From positions 46,010-53,488 of the forward strand of contig NVUP01000012.1 in assembly GCA_002401945.1 (NCBI GenBank): a DNA stretch of 7,479 nt. Direction: 5' to 3'. A model generated the notes under the pieces. It saw only the letters and a program-made list of their open reading frames with translations, did no database searches and was not told the DNA's origin. The stretch's first letter is position 1. Each line of letters starts with the position of its first letter. The position numbers and the translations under genes are program-made. Positions 1 to 6,259 of this stretch are shown here, one piece after another. This DNA comes from Paracoccaceae bacterium (GTDB lineage: Bacteria > Pseudomonadota > Alphaproteobacteria > Rhodobacterales > Rhodobacteraceae).

Positions 1-449
1 ATGAAATTGTCATAGCCATACAGTCGCTGCGCCCGATCAATGAAATACTCGGTGTCCAGCAGCGCGTGGATCTCGGCCATACGGAACTGTTCTTGGCGGC
101 GGCGGTATTCGTCGATTTCCATCCCACCCTTGGCGTTGCCGCCGGGTTTGCCAAGATAGCTGGCCACCGGGGTCAGGTTCTCAAAACTGATATTGGAGCC
201 TATATAGATCGAATCCGACAGCAGAAGGTCCCGCAAGAACGGCACTTTCATGGCCTCGATTTTGGCGTTGTCGGCGATGTATTCGCCCATATAGCGAGTG
301 CCAATGCGGTAATCGATCGAATAGTGGAACCATTGTCCGCCGTCTCGCAGCATATTGCTGACATGGGTTTTGCCCAGCCCCGACATGCCAAAAAACAGCA
401 CTCGTTTATGCGGCGCATCGCGCCAGTCCTGAGCGGAAGAGTAGAGCAT
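1..449 (-). CDS. P-loop ATPase of unknown role, N-terminal 149 residues (partial)
   Basis: The reading frame opens at ATG 449 and runs off the window at base 1 without a stop, so only the N-terminus is visible. Residues 15-35 form a beta-strand followed by a Walker A loop, GMSGLGKT at 21-28, so nucleotide binding is well supported. The next part is rich in aromatic and charged residues (IDYRIGTRYMGEY near 45-57) and ends in an Arg/Glu-rich stretch near 113-127 (DEYRRRQEQFRMAEI). I recall similar proteins annotated only as 'ATPase' in Rhodobacteraceae; the reaction and substrate are unknown to me, and kinase-like activity cannot be excluded. Start choice: an in-frame TGA lies about 60 bases upstream and 449 is the only ATG after it; the Shine-Dalgarno match is weak (AGGGA about 12 bases upstream). 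A possible promoter lies at 479-507. The FadL-like gene upstream on this strand ends with its own terminator, so this gene is probably transcribed separately. Confidence 0.85.
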   Translation of the reverse strand, partial: MLYSSAQDWRDAPHKRVLFFGMSGLGKTHVSNMLRDGGQWFHYSIDYRIGTRYMGEYIADNAKIEAMKVPFLRDLLLSDSIYIGSNISFENLTPVASYLGKPGGNAKGGMEIDEYRRRQEQFRMAEIHALLDTEYFIDRAQRLYGYDNF

Positions 450-478
450 GGTGGCCGTGGTCCCTGTAGTGTTTAGCC

Positions 479-507
479 TTGCTAGCCAGTGATGGGCGCA
501 GGGTCAA
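479..507 (-). promoter_or_regulatory. Possible sigma70-type promoter of the P-loop ATPase gene
   Basis: On the minus strand TTGACC (507-502) is followed after exactly 17 bases by TAGCAA (484-479). The -35 box matches the consensus at 5 of 6 positions and the -10 box at only 3 of 6. The site lies about 30 bases upstream of the start codon at 449 and downstream of the FadL-gene terminator, which is where a promoter is expected. This is pattern matching only. Confidence 0.4.
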
Positions 508-536
508 TCTTTCGCAGACTTGAAGCTCCGGTCGCC

Positions 537-570
537 AATAAAAAAGCCCCGCGACTGGACGCGAGGCTTT
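537..570 (-). terminator. Rho-independent terminator of the FadL-like gene
   Basis: Bases 543-553 pair with 560-570 as an 11-position stem with a single C/A mismatch (549 with 564) and the six-base loop 554-559. Read on the minus strand, the hairpin (AAAGCCTCGCG ... CGCGGGGCTTT) runs into TTTTTTATT, a classic U-tract. It begins about 25 bases after the TAA stop of the porin gene, so it ends that transcript and insulates the ATPase gene. The opposite strand has no comparable T-run (GCTTTGCTTTGC), so it is probably one-directional. Confidence 0.9.
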
Positions 571-594
571 GCTTTGCTAAAACGGATGATGCTC

Positions 595-1707
595 TTAGAA
601 GTTGTAACCGATACGAAACCCAGCTGCGATTGCGCTGTTGTCATTAAAGTTGATATCGCCTAGCGCCCCACCGTCAATATATTGATCACCGGGAACGATG
701 TAGCGAACACCGCCTGAAATCGATAGTTTATCAGTTGCCTGATATGTGCCGCCAAGGCCAATGCTGGCTGATCCAGTTGTTGGTGATAGGGCGGTTGTGG
801 TGGGTCGGTTGCCAGGCTCTTCGAAACCGAGCGTCACAGCCAACGACAGTTTGTCATTGATGCGTCGTCCAATACCGATTTCGTAGGAGGTTGTGTCTCC
901 ATCGAAATTCACCCACTCGATGTTACTTGGAGTCGTCAGGCTGAACCCATTCCATCCAACCCAACGAACCGAACCAAATAAAAGTGTATCCTTGGCAATA
1001 CCTGTTTGAAAGTCGAGGTTGACGCTTTCGGGAAACTCAACTGTGAAAGCAGTGTCTACTGCTCCTTGGAGGGGCGGTGCGGTCGACGTCAAGTTTTGCG
1101 TTCCGGTGAAATCACTGTCGATTGCTGAGGAGTAAGTTAGAGCAATGCGTAGTGCTATTTCAGGCTTTTCGTAAGCGACCCCAAGAACACCTCCAAAATT
1201 GTAATCAGTACTTGCATTGAGAATGCCGTCACCGGAGTAGATTGAGCCATCAAGCTTCAATGCGCGAAACCCGCCGTGAACGCTGAATCCATTGTCGAAA
1301 TTATATTGCAGCAAACCTGTGATTGCATGGCTGTCGATTTCGGCAGAAGCGTTATACGGTAGGCCCGCAGAACCACCCGAGGAAAAAGGGCCATCGGAAT
1401 ACAGAATATGTGCGCCAAACGGCTGATCAATGATCAGGGCAGCATCCAAACGATCTGTCAGCTTTTGTTTATAGCCAAAGCTGCCATAGCTGTAGGACCG
1501 AGCCACGTTGTTTGATGCACCTGCAGTAGGAACCGCTGTTGGGGCGTTGCCGTTCACATCCGGTGAAACATGACTGTAGGTCAGCTGCATGAACATGCCT
1601 TCCTCGAACAGGATGTTCACACCCTGACCTGAGCGGTCAATGCCACCTGCAGAGGCCGCCCCAGAGATAAGCGCCAGCATGGCTGACGTCGCAAGGTAAT
1701 GTTTCAT
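595..1707 (-). CDS. FadL/OmpP1-family outer-membrane transport protein
   Basis: This encodes a 370-residue outer-membrane beta-barrel of the FadL/OmpP1/TodX family, which admits long-chain fatty acids or other hydrophobic compounds. Residues 1-20 are a signal peptide (basic start MKHYL, hydrophobic core, likely cut after AASA). The mature N-terminus GGIDRSGQGVNILFEEG resembles the family's N-terminal plug segment (R-S-G-x-x-x-x-x-LFEEG). Further family marks are FPESVNLDFQTG (225-236) and LLFGSVRWVGWNGF (242-255). Alternating strand patterns run to a terminal Phe (GYNF) typical of BAM-inserted porins. The length is slightly below E. coli FadL. The frame is open up to 1743, but GGGAG five bases before ATG 1707, and the signal peptide beginning there, fix the start. 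The 3' end carries a strong terminator. Substrate cannot be told from sequence; a hydrocarbon or aromatic role is as possible as fatty acids. Confidence 0.93.
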   Translation of the reverse strand: MKHYLATSAMLALISGAASAGGIDRSGQGVNILFEEGMFMQLTYSHVSPDVNGNAPTAVPTAGASNNVARSYSYGSFGYKQKLTDRLDAALIIDQPFGAHILYSDGPFSSGGSAGLPYNASAEIDSHAITGLLQYNFDNGFSVHGGFRALKLDGSIYSGDGILNASTDYNFGGVLGVAYEKPEIALRIALTYSSAIDSDFTGTQNLTSTAPPLQGAVDTAFTVEFPESVNLDFQTGIAKDTLLFGSVRWVGWNGFSLTTPSNIEWVNFDGDTTSYEIGIGRRINDKLSLAVTLGFEEPGNRPTTTALSPTTGSASIGLGGTYQATDKLSISGGVRYIVPGDQYIDGGALGDINFNDNSAIAAGFRIGYNF

Positions 1708-1712
1708 AGTTT

Positions 1713-1717
1713 CTCCC
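1713..1717 (-). promoter_or_regulatory. Shine-Dalgarno site fixing the FadL-like gene start
   Basis: GGGAG on the minus strand sits five bases upstream of ATG 1707. It selects this ATG, at the start of the signal peptide, over the in-frame ATG at 1743, which would add 12 residues before the signal peptide and lacks such a site. Confidence 0.85.
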
Positions 1718-1719
1718 GT

Positions 1720-1733
1720 CAGACCGATGTCTG
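1720..1733 (-). promoter_or_regulatory. Short palindrome in the FadL-gene leader
   Basis: CAGAC (1720-1724) and GTCTG (1729-1733) form a perfect inverted repeat around CGAT, immediately upstream of the Shine-Dalgarno site. It could be a protein-binding operator half-site pair or a small leader hairpin; at this length chance is also possible. Confidence 0.3.
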
Positions 1734-1765
1734 CATTTTTCATTTTTGTTGAGTGAAACTAACCA

Positions 1766-1785
1766 AGATCAAAACAACAGATCAA
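1766..1785. repeat. Direct repeat AGATCAA x2 upstream of the FadL-like gene
   Basis: AGATCAA occurs at 1766-1772 and again at 1779-1785, a 13-bp period with the six-base spacer AACAAC. It lies about 60-80 bases upstream of the porin start, in the spacer that must contain its promoter. Each copy reads TTGATC on the coding strand, so either could also serve as a -35 box, though I see no good -10 partner. A regulator binding site is a plausible reading but unproven. Confidence 0.35.
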
Positions 1786-1800
1786 TGTTTACGGAACGGA

Positions 1801-1814
1801 AGCTTCGGGAAGCT
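1801..1814 (-). other. Small hairpin downstream of the DMT permease gene
   Basis: AGCTTC (1801-1806) and GAAGCT (1809-1814) form a perfect 14-base palindrome about 22 bases past the permease stop codon. On the minus strand it is not followed by a T-run, so it is not a canonical rho-independent terminator. It might protect the 3' end of the mRNA or be chance. Confidence 0.3.
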
Positions 1815-1835
1815 CTTGAAATTTACTTATCTAAG

Positions 1836-2723
1836 TCAGTTCACGCGGGACCGTTTGGTTGTCTTTGCATCCATAATATTCATGTAGTTAGCCATGAATA
1901 TGACAATTGCGCCACACAGTACCCAAATATCCAATGGTTCTTTGTAGATCAGCATGCCCAACAGCGCAATGACCGGCAAGCGGGTGAAGTCAATTGGAAC
2001 AACAACTGTTGCAGGAGCTACCGCCAGCGCGTTGGTCATGCAAAAATGCGCGGTCAGGCCGGCAAAAGCGATCAACAGCAGCCAGGGCATCGTGGTTTGA
2101 TCGGGAATGGCAATGTCGCCGTCCCATCCGGCCATTGTCACGCCCATCACCAACTGCATCGCGGTCAGCCAGAATAGGATTGATGCGATGCTTTCGTCGC
2201 GTGTCAGTCGCTTGGTGAACATAATGGTCAGAGCAAAGAAAATCGCCGAGGACGCAGCGGTGATAATACCAATGTTCATGGTCTCGGGGCTGGGACGGGC
2301 GACAATCAGAATGCCGACAAACCCCAGAACGGCAGCCTGAACCCGGGGGCGGGTCAGGGCCTCACCCAGGATCAGCGGTGACAGCATGACCACCCACAAC
2401 GGCGAGGTGAACTCGAGCGCAAACACCTGTGCCAGTGGAATCATGGTGACCGCAAAGAACCACAAGTTCTGGCCAGTGAAGTGTGCGGCATTTCTGATGA
2501 GGTGGATGCCCAGACGTTGGCGCGATACTTGTTTCCAACTGCCGGTCAAGGTCAGCACGGCCACCACGATGATCACACCAATCAGGCTGCGATAGGTCAT
2601 GATTTCAAAGGTGTCGAGCTGGTGCCCCGCCTCGCGACCGGCAATTGCCATCGCAGAAAACGATGCGATGGCACCAATCATCCACAGCGCCGCTTTGCCT
2701 ATATTGGTGTTCTCTAAGGACAT
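1836..2723 (-). CDS. DMT-superfamily (EamA) inner-membrane transporter
   Basis: This encodes a 295-residue integral membrane protein with about ten hydrophobic segments (roughly 11-28, 39-58, 74-92, 98-118, 127-143, 151-169, 179-197, 213-231, 239-258, 264-283), the size and 5+5 layout of EamA-repeat drug/metabolite transporters. Family marks include Arg45 in TM2 (TYRSLIG), Gln85-Asn86 in TM3, the TM4 segment PLAQVFALEFTSPLW with LGE at 119-121, and the second-repeat TM9 PIDFTRLPVIALLG with YKEP at 260-263. Such proteins export or import small metabolites such as amino acids, nucleobase derivatives or S-adenosylmethionine; the substrate here is unknown. The frame is open to 2771, but GGGAGGG (2735-2729) just before ATG 2723 fixes the start. 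The sulfotransferase-like gene ends 72 bases upstream on the same strand with no terminator seen, so the two may form an operon. Confidence 0.93.
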   Translation of the reverse strand: MSLENTNIGKAALWMIGAIASFSAMAIAGREAGHQLDTFEIMTYRSLIGVIIVVAVLTLTGSWKQVSRQRLGIHLIRNAAHFTGQNLWFFAVTMIPLAQVFALEFTSPLWVVMLSPLILGEALTRPRVQAAVLGFVGILIVARPSPETMNIGIITAASSAIFFALTIMFTKRLTRDESIASILFWLTAMQLVMGVTMAGWDGDIAIPDQTTMPWLLLIAFAGLTAHFCMTNALAVAPATVVVPIDFTRLPVIALLGMLIYKEPLDIWVLCGAIVIFMANYMNIMDAKTTKRSRVN

Positions 2724-2728
2724 CTGGT

Positions 2729-2735
2729 CCCTCCC
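2729..2735 (-). promoter_or_regulatory. Strong Shine-Dalgarno site fixing the permease start
   Basis: The minus strand reads GGGAGGGACCAG immediately before ATG 2723; the core GGAGG is six bases plus the start codon away. It excludes the in-frame ATG at 2771, which would add 16 polar residues before TM1. Confidence 0.9.
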
Positions 2736-2795
2736 GGCGGCCAGATGGGACCGGAAAATAACTGGGGTCAAGTGTGATTGTGCGGACGTCAGGTG

Positions 2796-4292
2796 TTAGG
2801 CCGCTCGGGTCATTGGCGGCCTGGCAAGATCGCGGCCTGCAGCCAGGTATTTGGCGGCAATTTTATGCGGATCAAATGGCAGTTGGTCCAGTAAGCGACG
2901 GACTTCGGTCAGCAGCTCGGGCGGGGCTGCGGCAGTATTGGCGTTTGATCTAGGAGGCAGCGTCACCGGCCCGGTATGGCCAAGGGCTTGCAGCAGGGTC
3001 GCCGCGCCCTCAGGGGTGGCAATCTGTTCCAGCCGGGCCTCGACAAAGGAGAGCTGACCGGCATATTTCTGCAAGTAATAAGCCTGCCTGGTTTCCATTT
3101 CGCAGCAGTACCACAGGGCCGTGCCGATCTGCCCCAAATTCTGGAACGCGACTGGGTTGACAATGAGATTGCGGTATTTGGGATTGAGGTACCATTGCCA
3201 GTCGAGCGTAATATTGGTGAAATCGTTGCGCATGATATAGCTGACGCATTGCTTGGCCAAATCGCGGCGCAGCACAATCAGGGTGGTGCGATTCGCCAGA
3301 TCACTGTTTGCCAACGCCTCGACCAGGCCGCATTTGGCAAGGGTGTGGTTGGTTTCTGCGTAGGGGGCCTTTAAGCTGTCAAATTTGCGGTCCCAGAAAT
3401 CGCGCACCACGCGATCCATACCGTGGTCGTTAAATCCGCGCAGAGTGCGGATGGCTGGCATCTGGGTGCCAAAGTCGTCAATCGAAAGCGGTTCGTGCAG
3501 GGCTGTTCTGTCGAGGTTTTGCGCCAGCAGTTTACTCAACCAGTAGGTGCCGGTGCGGCCAGCGCTGATGGTGAAGATGAAATCGGGTTGACCAACGAGG
3601 GTTGGCCCGCGCGAAGCTGCAATCGATATTGGGCGCGCGTAGTTGAACCGGGTGATTTCCGGTTCACACTCGCGGGCGACCACATCGATCGCCATTGGGT
3701 GTTGGCCGTACAAGTCCTGCACGCTGCTGCCCTGGCTTGGACGCAGGTTACTTTTGGCGCTCAAGGCTGAGAACCGCTGCCACAAATCGTCAATGCCCAA
3801 TGCGTCGATGTCTTCTTGTAAGTGATCATAGCGGAGATAATGGTCCATTCCTGCCGGGCCGCCGAGCGGAGCAATCTCGTTGTTTTCGGTCAGAAAACAA
3901 CGGTAGGCAGACACAAAGGTACCAAAATCGAGGCCGGTTTTAGCGCCGCCCTCCCAAAAATAACGCGAGATCATTGCGTCATAGGGGTCCCGCACAATGG
4001 TGATCTTGGTGTAGGTATCCCAGATGTCGGCGGGGATAAGTGCCTTTGCCTGGCGTGCCGTCATATGGTTGAAAAAGGTGCCGTTACTTTTGCTTCCGTC
4101 CGGCCATTTTGGGTGGTCAAAATTTCGCGGGTCGCAATAGCCGAGTTCTTGGCGGGATTGCTCATCAGCTTGGGTGATGGGAGTTATTATACTTTGCGAG
4201 TCACAAAAGCTGGACAAGGCGATTTCAAAAGACGTTCCCCCCACTTTTTTGGTCTTTAGAAAAATAAATTTCAACGGGTGGCATACAATCAT
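2796..4292 (-). CDS. Two-domain sulfotransferase-like protein
   Basis: This encodes 498 residues with two separate sulfotransferase-like P-loop modules. In domain 1 (about 1-225), FIFLKTKKVGGTSFE (9-23) matches the 5'-phosphosulfate-binding loop of the Sulfotransfer_2-like group. ITIVRDPYDAMISRYF (97-112), with Arg101 and Ser109, matches the 3'-phosphate-binding motif. In domain 2 (about 235-498), FIFTISAGRTGTYWLSKLL (238-256) is a second 5' loop followed by HEP (266-268), and TTLIVLRRDLAKQCVSYIM (336-354) is a second 3' motif. Both modules therefore could bind PAPS, the sulfate donor. No signal peptide or membrane segment is seen, so it is probably cytosolic. The acceptor (glycan, lipid or small molecule) is unknown. 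ATG 4292 has GGAG six bases upstream; TTG 4304 is in frame but overlaps that site. An AT-rich spacer precedes it and a DMT permease follows. No frameshift or stop interrupts the two halves. Confidence 0.85.
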   Translation of the reverse strand: MIVCHPLKFIFLKTKKVGGTSFEIALSSFCDSQSIITPITQADEQSRQELGYCDPRNFDHPKWPDGSKSNGTFFNHMTARQAKALIPADIWDTYTKITIVRDPYDAMISRYFWEGGAKTGLDFGTFVSAYRCFLTENNEIAPLGGPAGMDHYLRYDHLQEDIDALGIDDLWQRFSALSAKSNLRPSQGSSVQDLYGQHPMAIDVVARECEPEITRFNYARPISIAASRGPTLVGQPDFIFTISAGRTGTYWLSKLLAQNLDRTALHEPLSIDDFGTQMPAIRTLRGFNDHGMDRVVRDFWDRKFDSLKAPYAETNHTLAKCGLVEALANSDLANRTTLIVLRRDLAKQCVSYIMRNDFTNITLDWQWYLNPKYRNLIVNPVAFQNLGQIGTALWYCCEMETRQAYYLQKYAGQLSFVEARLEQIATPEGAATLLQALGHTGPVTLPPRSNANTAAAPPELLTEVRRLLDQLPFDPHKIAAKYLAAGRDLARPPMTRAA

Positions 4293-4298
4293 TGGATT

Positions 4299-4302
4299 CT
4301 CC
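4299..4302 (-). promoter_or_regulatory. Shine-Dalgarno site fixing the sulfotransferase start
   Basis: GGAG on the minus strand lies six bases (AATCCA) before ATG 4292. The alternative in-frame TTG at 4304 overlaps this site and has no purine-rich sequence in front of it, so it is unlikely to be used. Confidence 0.75.
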
Positions 4303-4380
4303 AAAATACTTTAAGGAGAGTTTTGCCATACCGATGCTGAGCATATGGTTAACAGAGCAATGATCAGTAAAAAATTTTCT

Positions 4381-4412
4381 AAAAATGAAAAGACCCGCCA
4401 AAAGGCGGGCCT
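4381..4412 (-). terminator. Rho-independent terminator of guaA
   Basis: Bases 4394-4399 (CCCGCC) pair perfectly with 4404-4409 (GGCGGG) around the loop AAAA, extended by G4392-C4411 and A4391-T4412 across one mismatch. On the minus strand the hairpin is followed by TCTTTTCATTTTT, a good U-rich tail. It starts 8 bases beyond the guaA stop codon and so separates guaA from the sulfotransferase gene. Confidence 0.9.
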
Positions 4413-4419
4413 GAACCAG

Positions 4420-5988
4420 TTATTCCCACTCGATGGTGCCGGGAGGTTTGCTGGTGATGTCATAGGTCACTCGGTTGATGCCTTTGACTTCATTAATGAT
4501 ACGCGTTGCGGTTTCGCCCAGGAACTCGTGGCTGAACGGGTAATAATCGGCAGTCATGCCATCAACCGAAGTCACCGCACGCAGAGCGCAGGCAAAATCA
4601 TAGGTGCGGTTATCCCCCATCACGCCAACGGTGCGCACCGGAAGGATGGCAACAAAGGCCTGCCAGATCTCGTCATACAGCCCGTGCTTGCGGATTTGGT
4701 CGATATAGACCGCATCAGCCTCGCGCAGGATGTCCAGTTTTTCGCGGGTGATCTCGCCGGGGCAGCGGATGGCCAGGCCGGGGCCGGGGAAGGGGTGACG
4801 CGCAATGAAACTGGCCGGCAGGCCCAGCTCACGGCCCAGGGCGCGAACCTCGTCCTTGAACAGCTCGCGCAGGGGTTCAACCAGTTTCAGGCCCATTTTC
4901 TCGGGCAGACCACCGACATTGTGGTGGCTTTTGATGGTCACCGAGGGGCCGCCCGAAAAGCTGACCGATTCAATCACATCCGGGTACAGGGTGCCCTGAG
5001 CCAGGAATTCGGCGCCGTCGATGGTATTGGCATGTTTCTGGAACACGTCGATGAACAGCCGCCCGATGATTTTGCGTTTGGTCTCGGGGTCAGATTGCCC
5101 GTCCAGCTCACCCAGGAACAGTTCCTGCTCGTCGGCGTGGATGAACTTCATATTGTAGTTGTCGCGGAACATGGCGACCACTTCGTCGGCCTCGCCTTTG
5201 CGCAGCAAGCCATGGTCGACAAAGACGCAGGTGAGCTGATCGCCAATTGCCTCGTGCAGCAACACGGCGGTGACCGAGCTGTCGACGCCGCCGGACAAGC
5301 CGCAGATCACGTTTTTGTCCCCAACCTGCTTACGGATCGCAGCAATGGCCTGCTCGCGGTACAGGCCCATGGTCCAGTCACCGGTGAACCCAGCTAGGCG
5401 GACAAAGTTCTCATACAGTTTGGCGCCGTTGGGGGTGTGGTGCACTTCGGGATGGAACTGCACCGCATAGAAATTGCGCGCAATATCTGCGGTGATGGCA
5501 AAAGGCGCATTGGGCGAGGTGCCGTAGACCTCGAACCCAGGTGCGATTTCACTGACGTGGTCGCCGTGGCTCATCCAGACCTGCTCGCGGTCGGCGTCAT
5601 CAGTAAACCAACCGTCTAGCAGCGGCAGTGATTTCACCGATGGTGTCACATAGGCGCGGCCAAATTCGGCGGTTCCGTGGCCGCTGTCGACCTGGCCACC
5701 CAACTGCTGCATCATGAGCTGTTGGCCATAGCAGATGCCCAGAATTGGTATCCCATGGTCAAAAATCTCTTGCGGTACCCTTGGGCTGCCCTCGCGGGTG
5801 ACGCTGTCGGGCCCGCCCGAGAAGATCACCGCCTTGGGCGCCATTTTGCGCACAAAGTCCATGGTGACGTTCTGGTAGGGGTGAATTTCGCAATAGACGT
5901 TCAGTTCACGCAGGCGGCGCGCAATAAGCTGCGTGACCTGGCTGCCGAAGTCGATGATGAGAAGGCGGTCATGGGATGTCTGGCTCAT
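4420..5988 (-). CDS. guaA: GMP synthase (glutamine-hydrolysing)
   Basis: This encodes a 522-residue enzyme that converts XMP to GMP using ATP and glutamine, the last step of de novo guanine nucleotide synthesis in the cytosol. The N-terminal class I glutamine amidotransferase domain (about 8-200) shows the nucleophile loop GICYGQQ with Cys86, and the rest of the triad, His179 and Glu181, in [10 protein letters not shown]. The ATP-pyrophosphatase domain has the PP-loop SGGVDSS at 232-238. The C-terminal dimerisation domain carries [12 protein letters not shown] (397-408) and ends [12 protein letters not shown], the family's usual tail. Length and domain order match E. coli GuaA (525 residues), and all catalytic residues are present. 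ATG 5988 gives the usual MSQ... start, but no clear Shine-Dalgarno precedes it. A hairpin lies in the leader (6011-6038) and a terminator follows the stop, so guaA seems to be a single-gene transcription unit. Confidence 0.99.
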   Translation of the reverse strand: MSQTSHDRLLIIDFGSQVTQLIARRLRELNVYCEIHPYQNVTMDFVRKMAPKAVIFSGGPDSVTREGSPRVPQEIFDHGIPILGICYGQQLMMQQLGGQVDSGHGTAEFGRAYVTPSVKSLPLLDGWFTDDADREQVWMSHGDHVSEIAPGFEVYGTSPNAPFAITADIARNFYAVQFHPEVHHTPNGAKLYENFVRLAGFTGDWTMGLYREQAIAAIRKQVGDKNVICGLSGGVDSSVTAVLLHEAIGDQLTCVFVDHGLLRKGEADEVVAMFRDNYNMKFIHADEQELFLGELDGQSDPETKRKIIGRLFIDVFQKHANTIDGAEFLAQGTLYPDVIESVSFSGGPSVTIKSHHNVGGLPEKMGLKLVEPLRELFKDEVRALGRELGLPASFIARHPFPGPGLAIRCPGEITREKLDILREADAVYIDQIRKHGLYDEIWQAFVAILPVRTVGVMGDNRTYDFACALRAVTSVDGMTADYYPFSHEFLGETATRIINEVKGINRVTYDITSKPPGTIEWE

Positions 5989-6010
5989 GCTGGCGCCATA
6001 GGCCAGGCGG

Positions 6011-6038
6011 ATGGTTTTCGCAAGCGAAATTGAACCAT
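6011..6038 (-). promoter_or_regulatory. Bulged hairpin in the guaA leader
   Basis: An inner perfect stem TTTCGC (6016-6021) / GCGAAA (6024-6029) with a two-base centre lies inside an outer stem ATGGTT (6011-6016) / AACCAT (6033-6038); the two share base 6016 and a bulge TTG (6030-6032) separates the right arms. It lies 22-50 bases upstream of the guaA start. It may be a leader structure or a palindromic operator. It is not a recognised purine riboswitch. Confidence 0.4.
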
Positions 6039-6090
6039 ACGGAACGGCGGTGCGCTGGTTTGATGTCGGGTGGAGGCTGCCTGCCCCCTC

Positions 6091-6143
6091 TGGCCTTGCA
6101 GGCCATTCACCCCCAGGGAGTATTTGTGAAAAGATGAAGCAGA
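6091..6143. repeat. Candidate Rhodobacterales-type extragenic element (palindrome plus conserved tail)
   Basis: TGGCCT (6091-6096) and AGGCCA (6100-6105) form a perfect inverted repeat around TGC. A C-run follows (6110-6114), then GGGAGTATTTGTGAAAAGAT (6116-6135) and GAAGCAGA. I remember a similar composite, a GGCC-type palindrome followed by CCCC-GGAGTATTT-AAGATGAAG, from many intergenic regions of roseobacters; that is recollection, not a search. It sits in the spacer between the divergent guaA and mttB-like genes, so it may carry regulatory signals for either. Confidence 0.5.
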
Positions 6144-6248
6144 ACGGGGTGGATGGGCAGAATGTCGCTTTTCAACTGGAATGGCCGTTATCCTTCGATG
6201 GCGTTGTTTTGCTGTGCGGTAGACAGAGACAACCAAACGCCTGTGATG

Positions 6249-6253
6249 AAGGA
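6249..6253 (+). promoter_or_regulatory. Shine-Dalgarno site of the mttB-like gene
   Basis: AAGGA is followed by the six-base spacer CAGAAC and ATG 6260. It supports this start over the nearby out-of-frame ATGs at 6198 and 6246. Confidence 0.85.
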
Positions 6254-6259
6254 CAGAAC

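Noticed and set aside
66..476. Plus-strand open frame opposite the P-loop ATPase gene
   Set aside because: The minus-strand frame contains a clear Walker A motif and coherent protein sequence; the plus-strand product has no recognisable features.
2107..2340. Plus-strand small frames within the permease gene
   Set aside because: They are antisense to a well-supported ten-segment membrane protein and have no ribosome site or family resemblance.
2724..2795. Possible terminator between the sulfotransferase and permease genes
   Set aside because: No stable GC-rich stem followed by a T-run could be found on the minus strand.
4333..4343. Palindrome ATGCTGAGCAT in the spacer upstream of the sulfotransferase gene
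   Set aside because: It is only 5+1+5 bases in an AT-rich region with several other short palindromes (GATC, CATATG, GTTAAC), so chance explains it.
4345..5397. Long plus-strand open frame (350 codons) opposite guaA
   Set aside because: It lies antisense to a certain guaA gene, its translation has no recognisable domain and it starts across the guaA terminator; it is a by-product of high-GC codon bias.
6198..6259. Sigma70 promoter for the mttB-like gene (TTGTTT ... TAGACA region)
   Set aside because: Spacing and -10 match are poor; no pair of boxes was convincing.
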